In this document: positions 16,619 through 25,468 of the stretch, in pieces
Layout of the letters: each line of letters begins with the position of its first letter
How positions within the stretch are numbered: the first letter of the stretch is position 1
NCBI GenBank assembly: GCA_025517465.1
Contig: JAOPKE010000001.1
Coordinates: 124,001 to 188,000 of the forward strand
DNA: 64,000 nucleotides
Direction: 5' to 3'
Source of the DNA: Halobacteria archaeon HArc-gm2
GTDB lineage: Archaea > Halobacteriota > Halobacteria > Halobacteriales > Haloarculaceae
Notes under the pieces: generated by a model
What the model saw: only the letters and a program-made list of their open reading frames with translations
Database searches by the model: none
What the model was told of the DNA's origin: nothing
Program-made: the position numbers and the translations under genes

Positions 16619-17953
16619 GTGCGCATCGTGATCGTCGGTGCGGGCCAGGTCGGGTCCAGTATCGCCGAGAGCCTGGCCGATTCTCACCAGGTCGTCGTCG
16701 TCGACCTCGACGGTGACCGCGTCGAGTCGCTCCAGTACAACGTCGACGTGCTCGCCGTCCAGGGCGACGGCGCGTCGCTGGAGACGCTCTTCGAAGCCGA
16801 CGTTCACGAGGCCGACCTCCTCATCGCCAGTACGGACGACGACGAGACGAACATCGTCACCTGCGGGACGGCGAACACGATCAACGACGACTGTTTCACC
16901 ATCGCGCGGGTCCGCGACACGAAGTTCCTCGACACCTGGCGCGGGTCGCCGGACGCCTTCGGCGTGAACTTCATGGTCGGGACGAACCTGCTGGCCGCCG
17001 AGACCATCGCGCGCGTCATCGGACTCCCGGCGGCCAGGGACGTCGAGACGTTCGCCGACGGCCAGGTCCACATGGCCGAACTCGAGATCAGCGAGGAGAG
17101 TCCCGTCGCCGACCAGACCGTCCAGGAGGCGGACCGCTTCGAGTCGCTCACGTTCGCCGCCATCATCCGGAACGGCGACGTGGAGATCCCCACCGGGAGC
17201 ACGCGGATCCGCGTCGACGACGACGTCGTCGTCATCGGCTCTCGCGAGAGCGTCCAGCAGTTCGCGACGGCGGTGGCGCCGGACGTCGAGGGCGCCCGGA
17301 ACGTCCTCGTCGTCGGCGGGAGCGATATCGGCTACCACACGGCGCGACTCCTCGGCGAACGCGGCCTCAAACCCCGTCTCATCGAACGTGACCCCGACCG
17401 GGCCCGCGAGATAGCCGAAGACCTTCCGGAGACCACCGTGCTGGAGAGCGACGCGACGGACCGTGAGTTTCTCGAACGCGAGAATATCGACGACGTCGAG
17501 ACCATCGTCGCAGCGCTGGACAACGACGAGAAGAACCTGCTGGCGGGACTCCTGGCCAAACGGCTCGGGGTCGACCGGGCCGTCGCCATCGTCGAGGACG
17601 GCGAGTACGTCCCGCTGTTCGAGGCCGTCGGCATCGACGTCGCGGTGAACCCCCGCGAGGCGACCGCCGAAGAGATAACCCGGTTCACCCGCGCGCGGCG
17701 TGCGGAGAACGTCGCCCTCATAGAGCACGACAAGGCCGAAGTGCTGGAGATAGAGGTCAACGCCGACAGCGTCCTGGTCGACCGCCCCATCAGCGAGTCC
17801 GTCCAGGACCTCCCGCCCGGCGTGGTCATCGGCGCGATAACGCGCGACGGACGGTTCATCATCCCGCGCGGTGACACGGTCGTCCGCGAGGACGACCACG
17901 TCGTCTGCTTTCTCGACGCGTCCGTCATCGACGAGGCGACCAGATTGCTGTGA
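16619..17953 (+). CDS. trkA: Trk potassium uptake system regulatory subunit TrkA
   Basis: A 444-residue protein with two RCK_N-RCK_C units. The first Rossmann loop is IVIVGAGQVGSS and the second is VLVVGGSDIGYHTARLLG. The C-domains end in VIGAITRDGRFIIPRGDTVV, typical of TrkA_C. It binds NAD(H)/ATP at the membrane face and gates TrkH. The GTG start gives the canonical MRIVIVGAGQVG beginning. trkH follows about 150 bases downstream in the same direction. Confidence 0.95.
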   Translation: MRIVIVGAGQVGSSIAESLADSHQVVVVDLDGDRVESLQYNVDVLAVQGDGASLETLFEADVHEADLLIASTDDDETNIVTCGTANTINDDCFTIARVRDTKFLDTWRGSPDAFGVNFMVGTNLLAAETIARVIGLPAARDVETFADGQVHMAELEISEESPVADQTVQEADRFESLTFAAIIRNGDVEIPTGSTRIRVDDDVVVIGSRESVQQFATAVAPDVEGARNVLVVGGSDIGYHTARLLGERGLKPRLIERDPDRAREIAEDLPETTVLESDATDREFLERENIDDVETIVAALDNDEKNLLAGLLAKRLGVDRAVAIVEDGEYVPLFEAVGIDVAVNPREATAEEITRFTRARRAENVALIEHDKAEVLEIEVNADSVLVDRPISESVQDLPPGVVIGAITRDGRFIIPRGDTVVREDDHVVCFLDASVIDEATRLL

Positions 17954-18101
17954 TCGGCTCACTGTCGACAGTGGTCGTCCGCCCGTCTCCACGAGTCCTC
18001 GCATCCAGTCACCTTCCCGCTGTCGACAGATTCATCACCCGATCCCCACACGTTGTGTCTGTGTTATGCCGGCAGTCGCCCTCGGCCCACGGTGATTCCT
18101 G

Positions 18102-19637
18102 ATGGCAATCTACGTCGAATGGCGCCAGAGCGTCTCACTCACCGGGACCGTCGTGAAGTGGCTCGCGGTCGCCATGGTCGTCCCGTTACTCACGAGTCTC
18201 GTGTACGGCGAGGACTCCCTGGTCTTCGTCGCCTCGATGGCGATCGCGGTCGCGCTCGGCTGGGGACTCGAACAGGTCGACGACAGCGATGACCTGGGCA
18301 CCCGCGAGGCGTTACTGTTCGTCGCACTCGCCTGGTTCGCCGTCTCCGTCGTCGGTGCCGTTCCGTACGTCGTGGCGGGCTGGGGGACCGAGTCGGCGCT
18401 GGCTCACCCCGTCAACGCGCTGTTCGAGGCGACCTCGGGATTCACCACGACCGGAGCGACGGTCACCGAGGAGATATCCTTCGACCGTCACTCCCACGCG
18501 CTGTTGATCTGGCGACAGCTGACCCAGTGGCTCGGTGGCATGGGGATCATCGTGCTGATGATCGCCATCCTCCCGGAGGCTGCGGTCAACGGCGCGCAAC
18601 TGATGGACTCCGAGGCGCCGGGCCCGCGACTCCAGAAGCTGACCCCACGCATCGCGGCGACGGCCCGAGTCCTCTGGCTGGTGTACCTCGGGTTCACCGT
18701 CCTCTACGTGCTCCTGTTGCTCCTGCTCCACTACTCGGGGGTCGCGCCGGAGATGAACGTGTACAACGCCGTCGCCCACGCGTTCACGACGCTCCCGACC
18801 GGCGGTTTCTCGCCGCAGGCCGAGAGCATCGCCTACTTCTCGCCGGTGGTCCAGTGGCTCGTGATTCCCTTTATGCTCGTCGCGGGCGTGAACTTCGCGC
18901 TGTTCTGGCACCTGCTCAACCGGGACGTCGACCTGTTCCTCGGCGACCCCGAGTTCCGCGCGTACGTCGGCGCGAACGTCCTGGTCACGCTCGTGGTATT
19001 CGTTCTCCTCTTCCTCGGTTCGGCCCCGACGCTGGAGATCGGCGGGACGACCGCCGGCCAGGTGGAGAACGCACTCAGGCAGGCCGCCTTCCAGGTGGGT
19101 TCGCTGCTGAACTCGACCGGGTACGCGACCAGCGACTTCGCCCAGTGGGACACGGACGCGCAGGTCGTCCTCCTGTTCGCGATGTTCATCGGCGGCTCGG
19201 CCGGATCGACCGGCGGCGGCGTCAAAGTCGTCCGCTGGCTGGTCGTGATGAAGGTCCTCCGCCGCGAACTGTTCACCGCGGCCCACCCGGAAGCGGTCAA
19301 GCCCATCCGCCTCGGACGGCACGTCATCGACGAGGACGCCGTCCGCGGCGTTCTCGGGTTCACCCTGCTGTACCTCGTGCTGTACGTCGTCGGCACCGTG
19401 TTCCTCGCGCTCGACGCCAGTCGGGTCGGGCTCGCTATCACCCCCCTCGAAGCCACCAGCGCCAGCCTGGCGACCCTCGGGAACATCGGCCCGGGATTCG
19501 GCTTCCTCGGACCGTTCGGCAGCTACGTCAGCTTCCCGGCGACCTCCAAGCTGTTCATGGTGTTCCTGATGCTGGTCGGTCGCCTGGAGATAATTCCCGT
19601 CCTCGCCCTGTTTACGGGCGGCTTCTGGCGTCGGTGA
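18102..19637 (+). CDS. trkH: Trk-type potassium transporter membrane subunit TrkH
   Basis: A 511-residue TrkH/KtrB-family K+ transporter with four pore repeats. The filter-like loops include EATSGFTTTGAT, FTTLPTGGFS and TSASLATLGNIGPGFG. The motif GGSAGSTGGGVKVVR after the third repeat is diagnostic of the family. The C-terminus ends at a helix with MLVGRLEIIPVLALF, as in other TrkH proteins. Together with TrkA it forms the K+ uptake system that supplies the molar cytoplasmic K+ of a salt-in halophile. Confidence 0.95.
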   Translation: MAIYVEWRQSVSLTGTVVKWLAVAMVVPLLTSLVYGEDSLVFVASMAIAVALGWGLEQVDDSDDLGTREALLFVALAWFAVSVVGAVPYVVAGWGTESALAHPVNALFEATSGFTTTGATVTEEISFDRHSHALLIWRQLTQWLGGMGIIVLMIAILPEAAVNGAQLMDSEAPGPRLQKLTPRIAATARVLWLVYLGFTVLYVLLLLLLHYSGVAPEMNVYNAVAHAFTTLPTGGFSPQAESIAYFSPVVQWLVIPFMLVAGVNFALFWHLLNRDVDLFLGDPEFRAYVGANVLVTLVVFVLLFLGSAPTLEIGGTTAGQVENALRQAAFQVGSLLNSTGYATSDFAQWDTDAQVVLLFAMFIGGSAGSTGGGVKVVRWLVVMKVLRRELFTAAHPEAVKPIRLGRHVIDEDAVRGVLGFTLLYLVLYVVGTVFLALDASRVGLAITPLEATSASLATLGNIGPGFGFLGPFGSYVSFPATSKLFMVFLMLVGRLEIIPVLALFTGGFWRR

Positions 19638-19649
19638 CGGATTCGGACG

Positions 19650-20780
19650 TCACCCGTCCGAGGCCATCTCCGACTCCCACTCGATCTCTTCGTCGTAGTC
19701 CTCGAGGTCGACGGCGTCGACGTCGTCGCCCCGCCGGAGGATGAACGGGCCGGCGGCCAGCGTCCGGAGCGAGACGGTCGACGCCCGGAGGACGTAGGAC
19801 GTGAGGACGACGTAGGGCGCGAGCGCGATAGAGTACGCGAGACTGATGAAGAGGAACAGCGGCGGAAGCCCCAGTACCCAGGTGTCCGGGAACCGTTTCG
19901 CGTCGACCGCGAGCAGGACGTAGGAGATGAACACGATCACTGGCAGGGATACGTACAGCAACCGACTCGACAGCTGGGCGAGCTCGCGCTTGTAGTACAG
20001 CGATTTGAAGTACTCCCGTCCGGTCGTGAAGAAGACCAGCGAATCGACGAGGTCGTCGAGCGCGTCCACCTCTTCGTCAGTGAGGTCCGCACCGTGGGAC
20101 CGCTTCAGGTACCGGACCGCGTGGAGCTGGCCCGCGTAGTCGTAGTTCAACCCCGCCAGCAGCACCCGGAACGTCCCGTACTTGGCCTCGCCGAGGATGT
20201 TTCGCGCCCGCTCGACGTCGTTCGAAATCTTCTCGCCCAGGTCCTCGACCTGTTGCTGGAACTCGTCGTTGGCGGTGTCTGCCGCGACCCCCTGCAGTTC
20301 GTTGGTCTTGTGGAGGATCGTGTAGAGGACGACGCGGACGAACTCTCCGGGCCGGGCCGGCGTCACGTCCGACTCGATGGACTCCTCGATCCGGCGGCGG
20401 AACTCCAGGGAGGCCGAGGTCCGCTCTTCCTGGGCTTCGATGTCACCGATCTCCTGGGAGAGGACGATAGAGTTGATCGAGACGACGACGGAGACGAGCA
20501 GTATGACACCGCTGAGAAGCGTGTTGAACAGCGTCTTCACCGTGTCCGTCTCCGTCAGCAGGTCGCGAAGCTGGACCGGTCTGATGAGCGACCCGCCGAG
20601 GAGCAACAGGAAGACGGCGCAGAGCAGCGCCAGCGTGACGACGATCCGTCGTCCCTCGATCAGGACCCATCGCTTGACCCGGTTCTCGCCCGGCCGGCTC
20701 AGCGCGGATTCGAGGTCCTCCGTGTAGTCCCTGACGGCTTCGGCCCCCTCTTCGGCGATGTTCTGGTCGTCGTCACTCAT
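19650..20780 (-). CDS. Membrane protein with four helices, function unknown
   Basis: A 376-residue protein starting MSDDDQN. Two helices near the N-terminus (about residues 48-70 and 85-112) are followed by a long soluble, mostly helical region (about 115-265). Two more helices follow (about 270-290 and 300-335), then an acidic tail. I recognise no catalytic motif. The layout, two helix pairs around a cytoplasmic helical domain, resembles haloarchaeal proteins of unknown function. The gene ends 12 bases from the trkH stop, tail to tail. The open frame extends far upstream, but the ATG at 20780 is the first sensible start. Confidence 0.7.
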   Translation of the reverse strand: MSDDDQNIAEEGAEAVRDYTEDLESALSRPGENRVKRWVLIEGRRIVVTLALLCAVFLLLLGGSLIRPVQLRDLLTETDTVKTLFNTLLSGVILLVSVVVSINSIVLSQEIGDIEAQEERTSASLEFRRRIEESIESDVTPARPGEFVRVVLYTILHKTNELQGVAADTANDEFQQQVEDLGEKISNDVERARNILGEAKYGTFRVLLAGLNYDYAGQLHAVRYLKRSHGADLTDEEVDALDDLVDSLVFFTTGREYFKSLYYKRELAQLSSRLLYVSLPVIVFISYVLLAVDAKRFPDTWVLGLPPLFLFISLAYSIALAPYVVLTSYVLRASTVSLRTLAAGPFILRRGDDVDAVDLEDYDEEIEWESEMASDG

Positions 20781-20908
20781 CCTGTGGGTGCGTACACAGT
20801 ACGCGTCTAATCCGCATAAGGCGACGTGCCAGGTCGATACTGGTCGTACGAGGAGTTCGCTCCGCGTAGGCCCCAACTGTTCCCCGGCCGACACCGTTAC
20901 AGAACGGC

Positions 20909-21754
20909 TCAGTCCGCGAGCGTCGCTTCGGTGTCGATGCCGTACACTCGCGCCGGCGTCTGGACGTGCGCAGTCGCGACGGCGTCGTCCCATCCCTCCT
21001 CGAACATCCAGCGCACCCGTCGGGGGACCGTCTTCGGTCCGAGCACCGCCCCGGGTCGGTCGGGGTCGTCGATGTAGTCCGTCTCCATGAAGAACGGGCC
21101 GCCCTCCTCGACTGCCACTTCGAGGTCCTCTCGGTTCGAGATGACGCTCTTGACTGGTCCACTGAGACGCCCGCCGGAGTAGTGCTTGACCACGCGCTCG
21201 CGCGGGAGCCCTTCCTCCTCGGCCCAGTCGGCCACTTCGGTGAAGTCCTCGCCGCCCTCGGTGTGCAACTGGACGGCACAGCCGACCTCGCCGGCGAGTT
21301 CGAAGGCGTGGCGCATCACCTCGTTGGAGGCGTCCCACACCGCGTCGTCGACGTCGTAGTGGGGCCGGCCCGATTTGATGGCCAGCGCCGGGCCGTCCGC
21401 GACGAACTCCGCGGCGATGTCCAGCCCCGCCTGCATGATGTCGCGGGCCTCCTCGGGCGAGTAGCCGTCGTCGACCAGCTGTGAGATCAGCGCGGGATGC
21501 ACTCCCAGAACCGGCCAGGCGTTCCCGTCCAGCACCTCGCTGGCCGCCGCTGTCACCTCGACGGTCAGGTCGAATCCCTCGCGGAACGTCTCGGCGTCGG
21601 TGGCCGTCTCGACGAGGTTCCAGGAGGGCTTGTTGAGCACGAGCAGGTGCGTCCCGCCGAACCTGGCGAACTCCTCGGCGGCCTCGACGCCCCGGCCGTT
21701 CACCGGGTCGAGGTGCATGTGGTTGTCAAGCACCGGCGTGTCGAGTTCGTCCAT
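20909..21754 (-). CDS. TatD-family metal-dependent hydrolase
   Basis: A 281-residue TIM-barrel hydrolase from the ATG at 21754. The first metal site is DNHMHLDP (H-x-H). Later metal ligands are plausible at VQLHTEGG, VVKHYSGG and METDYID. TatD proteins act as metal-dependent DNases or related phosphoesterases. The longer frame to 21808 adds a poorly conserved extension. A T-rich element (CTTTTC on the minus strand) about 27 bases upstream of 21754 supports a leaderless start there. The NYN nuclease gene lies just upstream on the same strand. Confidence 0.88.
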   Translation of the reverse strand: MDELDTPVLDNHMHLDPVNGRGVEAAEEFARFGGTHLLVLNKPSWNLVETATDAETFREGFDLTVEVTAAASEVLDGNAWPVLGVHPALISQLVDDGYSPEEARDIMQAGLDIAAEFVADGPALAIKSGRPHYDVDDAVWDASNEVMRHAFELAGEVGCAVQLHTEGGEDFTEVADWAEEEGLPRERVVKHYSGGRLSGPVKSVISNREDLEVAVEEGGPFFMETDYIDDPDRPGAVLGPKTVPRRVRWMFEEGWDDAVATAHVQTPARVYGIDTEATLAD

Positions 21755-21839
21755 GCCCGTGAGTGGGACAGCCGGCGGGAAAAGCGGTTCGTCGGCGGCC
21801 GGTGACACGCGCCAGTTCGTCGCTCTCTCCTGGGCTCCG

Positions 21840-22292
21840 TTACTCGTCCAGCGTCACGGCCTCGTGGGCGGTCTTCTGGAGCGCGTCCGACCGGCCGTAC
21901 TCGCCGGGCGCGATGGCGACCGTCCTGATTCCACGGTTCGCGGCGGTCTCCAGTGCGGGCTTGAAGTCCGTGTCGCGCGAGGCGACGGCCAGGGTGTCGA
22001 TGCGGTCCCGGGTGGCGGCCGCGGTGGCGTCGACGGCGAGTTTCACGTCGACGTCGCCGCTGGTGACGACCACCTCGAACCCGTTGGCCTCGGCGGCCTT
22101 GATCAGGTTCGGCGTCGCGTGCTCGTCGAGGTAGAGGCGCGCGACGGTGACGCGACCGTACTCGGCGGCGGCCGCCCGCAGGTCGTCGAAGTCGACGTCG
22201 AACTCCGAGCGGAGGACGTTCGGTCCGTCGACGTACAGCCCGACGCGCGGCTGTCCGCCGTCGCCGCCGAGCAACCGGCCCAGTAGGCCCAT
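21840..22292 (-). CDS. NYN (LabA-like PIN) domain ribonuclease
   Basis: A 150-residue NYN-domain protein. Acidic active-site motifs are visible: GLYVDGPNVLR near the N-terminus, SGDVDVKLAVDA in the middle and ASRDTDFKPALE toward the end. This matches archaeal LabA/DUF88 proteins, predicted metal-dependent RNases of the PIN fold. It lies 85 bases before the tatD-like gene and is transcribed in the same direction. Its RNA target is unknown. Confidence 0.85.
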   Translation of the reverse strand: MGLLGRLLGGDGGQPRVGLYVDGPNVLRSEFDVDFDDLRAAAAEYGRVTVARLYLDEHATPNLIKAAEANGFEVVVTSGDVDVKLAVDATAAATRDRIDTLAVASRDTDFKPALETAANRGIRTVAIAPGEYGRSDALQKTAHEAVTLDE

Positions 22293-22501
22293 ACCTGTCT
22301 GCTAACCGCGGCGGCTTAGCCACTTTCGGTCCGGGACGACCCGGTCGGCGACGGCCTCGGGGCGACGGCTGAGACTCCCCTCGTCTGAATGGCGGCCCGG
22401 AGTTAACTAGGCAGGTGGTAAGCTGTCCGGTTCAAACCTGACAACGGTCGAATACCAGTACGTTTATTCGGCTACTGCGCGGGGTTGCGAACCGAACCGA
22501 A

Positions 22502-24160
22502 ATGTCTGCCCTCCGATTCGAACTGGACCCTCCCCCGGACCAGCGCGGTGACGCGGACGGTCCGTCCCGTCGCCGAATCCACGTCAGTGGCCGGTTCCTC
22601 CTGATCGCCGCAGTGGTACTGGTGTGCTCGACGCCTGCCGCCGGCGCCCTGACCGCCGCTGACCGTACCGTTCCAGGCGCGATCGGCTCCGACGAACCGA
22701 ACTCGCCGCTCGCAACGAGTGGGCCGGTGTTCGCCCAGAGCGGCTCCTCACAGAACGAATCAGGCACTGCGACCGACACCGCGTCAGCGACCACGACGAC
22801 CGCGGCGACGGCGACAACGACGACCGAGACGTCGGCCCCAGCGTCGGCGGAATCCCCGTCGGACACCGAAACCAGCGAACCGACCGCGACGTCGACCGAA
22901 TCGCCGACTGCGACCGACTCACCGACGGCAACGGCGACCACGACGTCGTCGACGGCCACGGCCGGGACAGTGGGAACGTCGTCGTCGACTCCCGAATCGG
23001 CCTTCGTGGTCTCCGACGTCAGCGCGCCAGCAGCCGTCCGCGCCGGCGACGAGGTCACCGTGACGGCGACCGTCACGAACGCCGGGACGGCCGACGCGAC
23101 AGCGCGGGTCAACTACTCGCTCGCTGGCCGTACCGCCACCTCGGAGCGCCTCTCCCTCGACGCCGGCGAGTCGACGCGAGTCACGTTCACGGGGGGTACC
23201 GCCGAACTCGGCCCCGGAACGTACGTCCACGGCGTCCGGAACGCCACGGGCGCGGGCGTCGCCCAGCGGCTCCGCGTCACCCCGGACGTCGACCTCACGG
23301 TTCAGAAGATGGCGGCCCCGACCGAGATTTCACGCGGCGACCCGTACGTCGTCCTCGGGACGGTCGACAACCCCGCGGAGTCGGCGATCACGCGGAACGT
23401 GAGCTACGCCTTCGACGGCGTCGCTATCGCGACGAAGCGGGTGACCGTCGCCGGTGGCGAGAGCGAGCGTGTCGCCTTCGAGATCCGACCGGACAGGCTC
23501 GAGCGTGCCGCCGGGGCTATCGCCAACGGCTCGACCCACACCCACGCCGTCGTCGCCGACGGCGGCTCCCGCGACGGCGGGGAGGTGCTCGTCCGACGCG
23601 GCGCGGGCGCCGACCCGTCGGCGCTCGCCGTCCAGCAGTTCCGGGCCAGCGACGACCTCCGTCCCGGCGAGACGATGACCGTCAACGTCTCGGTACTGAA
23701 CGTCGCCGACGCTGCCTTCGAGGGCCAGATCGCCTACCGGGTCAACGGTTCCGCCGTCGACACCGCCTGGGTTCGGGTCCCCGTCGACGAGCGCCGGACA
23801 ATCACCTTCACCGTGCCCCACGACGCGCTCGACCGCCGGGACGTCCTGGCAACGCCGGGCGAGACGGACCACGGCGTCTGGGTGGGTGAAACCGCCCTGC
23901 AGTCGCGCCCGCTCACCGTCCACGGACCGTTCGAGACCGAGACGGCGACGGCCGCGGCGACGTTCACCGACAGCGACAGTCGATCGAACGGCGCTCGCGG
24001 GGACAGTGATGGGTCATCGACCGGTCAGACCGATACCGAGTCCTGCCAGCGCGGCATCCTCACGCCCTGTGGGGGGACCGGGCTCGACGAGACGACACTG
24101 ACGCTGATCGGCATCGCCACGTCGGTGATCGGGATCCTCTACGAGATGACTAACGGGTGA
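22502..24160 (+). CDS. Secreted/anchored protein with Thr-rich linker and CARDB-like domains
   Basis: A 552-residue protein. A hydrophobic helix at about 31-50 acts as signal or anchor and is followed by a Thr/Ser/Pro/Ala-rich region (about 75-165) suited to glycosylation. Residues about 165-480 form at least three beta-sandwich repeats of CARDB/APHP type (GDEVTVTATVTNAGTADATA, then GETMTVNVSVLNVADAAFEG), with several N-X-S/T sequons. A C-terminal hydrophobic segment (LTLIGIATSVIGILYEM) could anchor it. Two Cys sit close to the C-terminus. The stop overlaps the GTG of the next gene, so the two are probably co-expressed. It is likely an adhesion or surface-exposed protein. Confidence 0.75.
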   Translation: MSALRFELDPPPDQRGDADGPSRRRIHVSGRFLLIAAVVLVCSTPAAGALTAADRTVPGAIGSDEPNSPLATSGPVFAQSGSSQNESGTATDTASATTTTAATATTTTETSAPASAESPSDTETSEPTATSTESPTATDSPTATATTTSSTATAGTVGTSSSTPESAFVVSDVSAPAAVRAGDEVTVTATVTNAGTADATARVNYSLAGRTATSERLSLDAGESTRVTFTGGTAELGPGTYVHGVRNATGAGVAQRLRVTPDVDLTVQKMAAPTEISRGDPYVVLGTVDNPAESAITRNVSYAFDGVAIATKRVTVAGGESERVAFEIRPDRLERAAGAIANGSTHTHAVVADGGSRDGGEVLVRRGAGADPSALAVQQFRASDDLRPGETMTVNVSVLNVADAAFEGQIAYRVNGSAVDTAWVRVPVDERRTITFTVPHDALDRRDVLATPGETDHGVWVGETALQSRPLTVHGPFETETATAAATFTDSDSRSNGARGDSDGSSTGQTDTESCQRGILTPCGGTGLDETTLTLIGIATSVIGILYEMTNG

Positions 24161-24882
24161 CCATGGCACGTGGACTTCCAGCGGTATGGAGCGGCCTGCT
24201 CGCACTCCCGTTCGTCGCGACCGGGACGTACGTCGCGGCCTTCCAGGCGCAGTATCCGATCGCCGACGGACAGGCCACGGCACCGCCCGCGGCTGGCGTC
24301 GTCCTGGCAGTCTTCGGGCTCTTCGTCCTGGGCCTCGGCGTCTACGTCCAGTACGTCACCGCGCCCTCGGCGCCGACGCTCCGCCGGGGGGAACGCGTCG
24401 TCGACGAACGCGTCCCGGCACTGCGGAACGCTCTGAGCAAAGCGTTCGCGTCGTTCCCCGTCCTCGGCGTGGGTATCTATCTGCTGTACTTCACGGAACT
24501 CCAGTACGTCTACCCGATCGTCGCGCTGGCCGCCGGATTCTACCTCTTCTCGACGGGCTCGTACACGTACTGGCAGAACACGCTGACGAAGTACTACGTG
24601 ACGAACCAGCGCGTCCTCGTGGAGTACCGCTTCATCTCGCTGGTCCGCAACGAGGTGCCCCACGACAAGGTCCGCGGCGTCGAGGAGCGCCGGACCTTCT
24701 GGGGGTCCATGCTCGGCATCGGGTACGTCGTCGTCAGGTCCGGGTCCGGCGGGGGCCTGGCCGTCTCGATCGGTGGGATCTACGAGTCCGACGAGTTCGC
24801 GGACACCATCCGGATGGAACTGGGGTCTCACGGCGACACCACCGGCGAGGAGGCGGACCTCGTTCCCGGCCCGGAAGCGTAA
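24157..24882 (+). CDS. bPH2 (DUF304-like) membrane protein
   Basis: About 241 residues from GTG, or 239 from the ATG at 24163. Four hydrophobic segments occur in the first 145 residues. Next comes a bacterial PH-like domain with the usual YYVTNQRVLVEYRFISLVRN strand pattern and VPHDKVRGVEERRTFWG. PH-like membrane proteins of this type are thought to bind lipids or act as scaffolds. It starts within the stop codon of the upstream surface protein (four-base overlap), so translational coupling is likely. Confidence 0.75.
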   Translation: MTMARGLPAVWSGLLALPFVATGTYVAAFQAQYPIADGQATAPPAAGVVLAVFGLFVLGLGVYVQYVTAPSAPTLRRGERVVDERVPALRNALSKAFASFPVLGVGIYLLYFTELQYVYPIVALAAGFYLFSTGSYTYWQNTLTKYYVTNQRVLVEYRFISLVRNEVPHDKVRGVEERRTFWGSMLGIGYVVVRSGSGGGLAVSIGGIYESDEFADTIRMELGSHGDTTGEEADLVPGPEA

Positions 24883-24971
24883 GTGACGGCCGTCACGTCA
24901 GGTCCGTCTCTCCGACGACGACCCCTCGAACGACGAACAGTTCTATCCCGTTCCGCCGTGAACTGCTGTCC

Positions 24972-25415
24972 ATGTACGAGCGCGTACTTCACCCCACCGA
25001 CGGCAGCGACGCGGCCGACGTCGCCGCGGCCGACGCCATGGAACTGGCCGAACGGTACGACGCCCCGCTCCACATCCTCTACGTCGTCGACGTGACGGTC
25101 GGCCGGACGACCGACGCCTACGCCGGCCAGGTCGTCGAGGAACTCGAGACTATCGGGCGGGAGCACGTTGACTCGGTCACCGGGCGCGCTCGCCGGGCGG
25201 GCCTGGACGTGACGAGCGACATCGCGGAGGGGACGCCCGCGACGACTATCGTCGAGACGACGGAGCCGGGCGACGTCGTCGTCATGGGGACCCACGGTCG
25301 GAGCGGGCTCGACCGCTACCTCGTCGGCAGCACGACGGAGAAGGTGATCAGGAGCGTCGACGTTCCCGTGCTGACCGTCCCGCTATCGAGGGGCGAGCGG
25401 GGCGAGTCCGAGTGA
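24972..25415 (+). CDS. Universal stress protein, UspA family
   Basis: A 147-residue UspA domain starting MYERVLHPTDGSDAADVAA. The C-terminal ATP-binding loop is complete: GTHGRSGLDRYLVGSTTEKV followed by VPVLTVPL. It is therefore expected to bind ATP. It stands about 90 bases after the bPH2 gene and may have its own promoter. Three other UspA domains occur in this window. Confidence 0.93.
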   Translation: MYERVLHPTDGSDAADVAAADAMELAERYDAPLHILYVVDVTVGRTTDAYAGQVVEELETIGREHVDSVTGRARRAGLDVTSDIAEGTPATTIVETTEPGDVVVMGTHGRSGLDRYLVGSTTEKVIRSVDVPVLTVPLSRGERGESE

Positions 25416-25468
25416 GAGCGGCCGAATGAGGCCGGGGCAGTCGAGCGCCGTCCCGGTTCTCAGCCCCA

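Noticed and set aside
16379-18004. 541-codon minus-strand frame opposite trkA
   Set aside because: Shadow of trkA; composition Asp/Val/Arg-rich with no domain.
20885-20905. CCGTT-ACAG-AACGG inverted repeat compared with the surface-gene palindrome
   Set aside because: Arms and spacing differ from GTAACG-NN-CGTTAC, and its position near the 3' end of the tatD-like gene does not suggest an operator.
22405-22450. tRNA T-arm-like GGTTCAAACC
   Set aside because: No matching acceptor stem or anticodon arm could be found around it.
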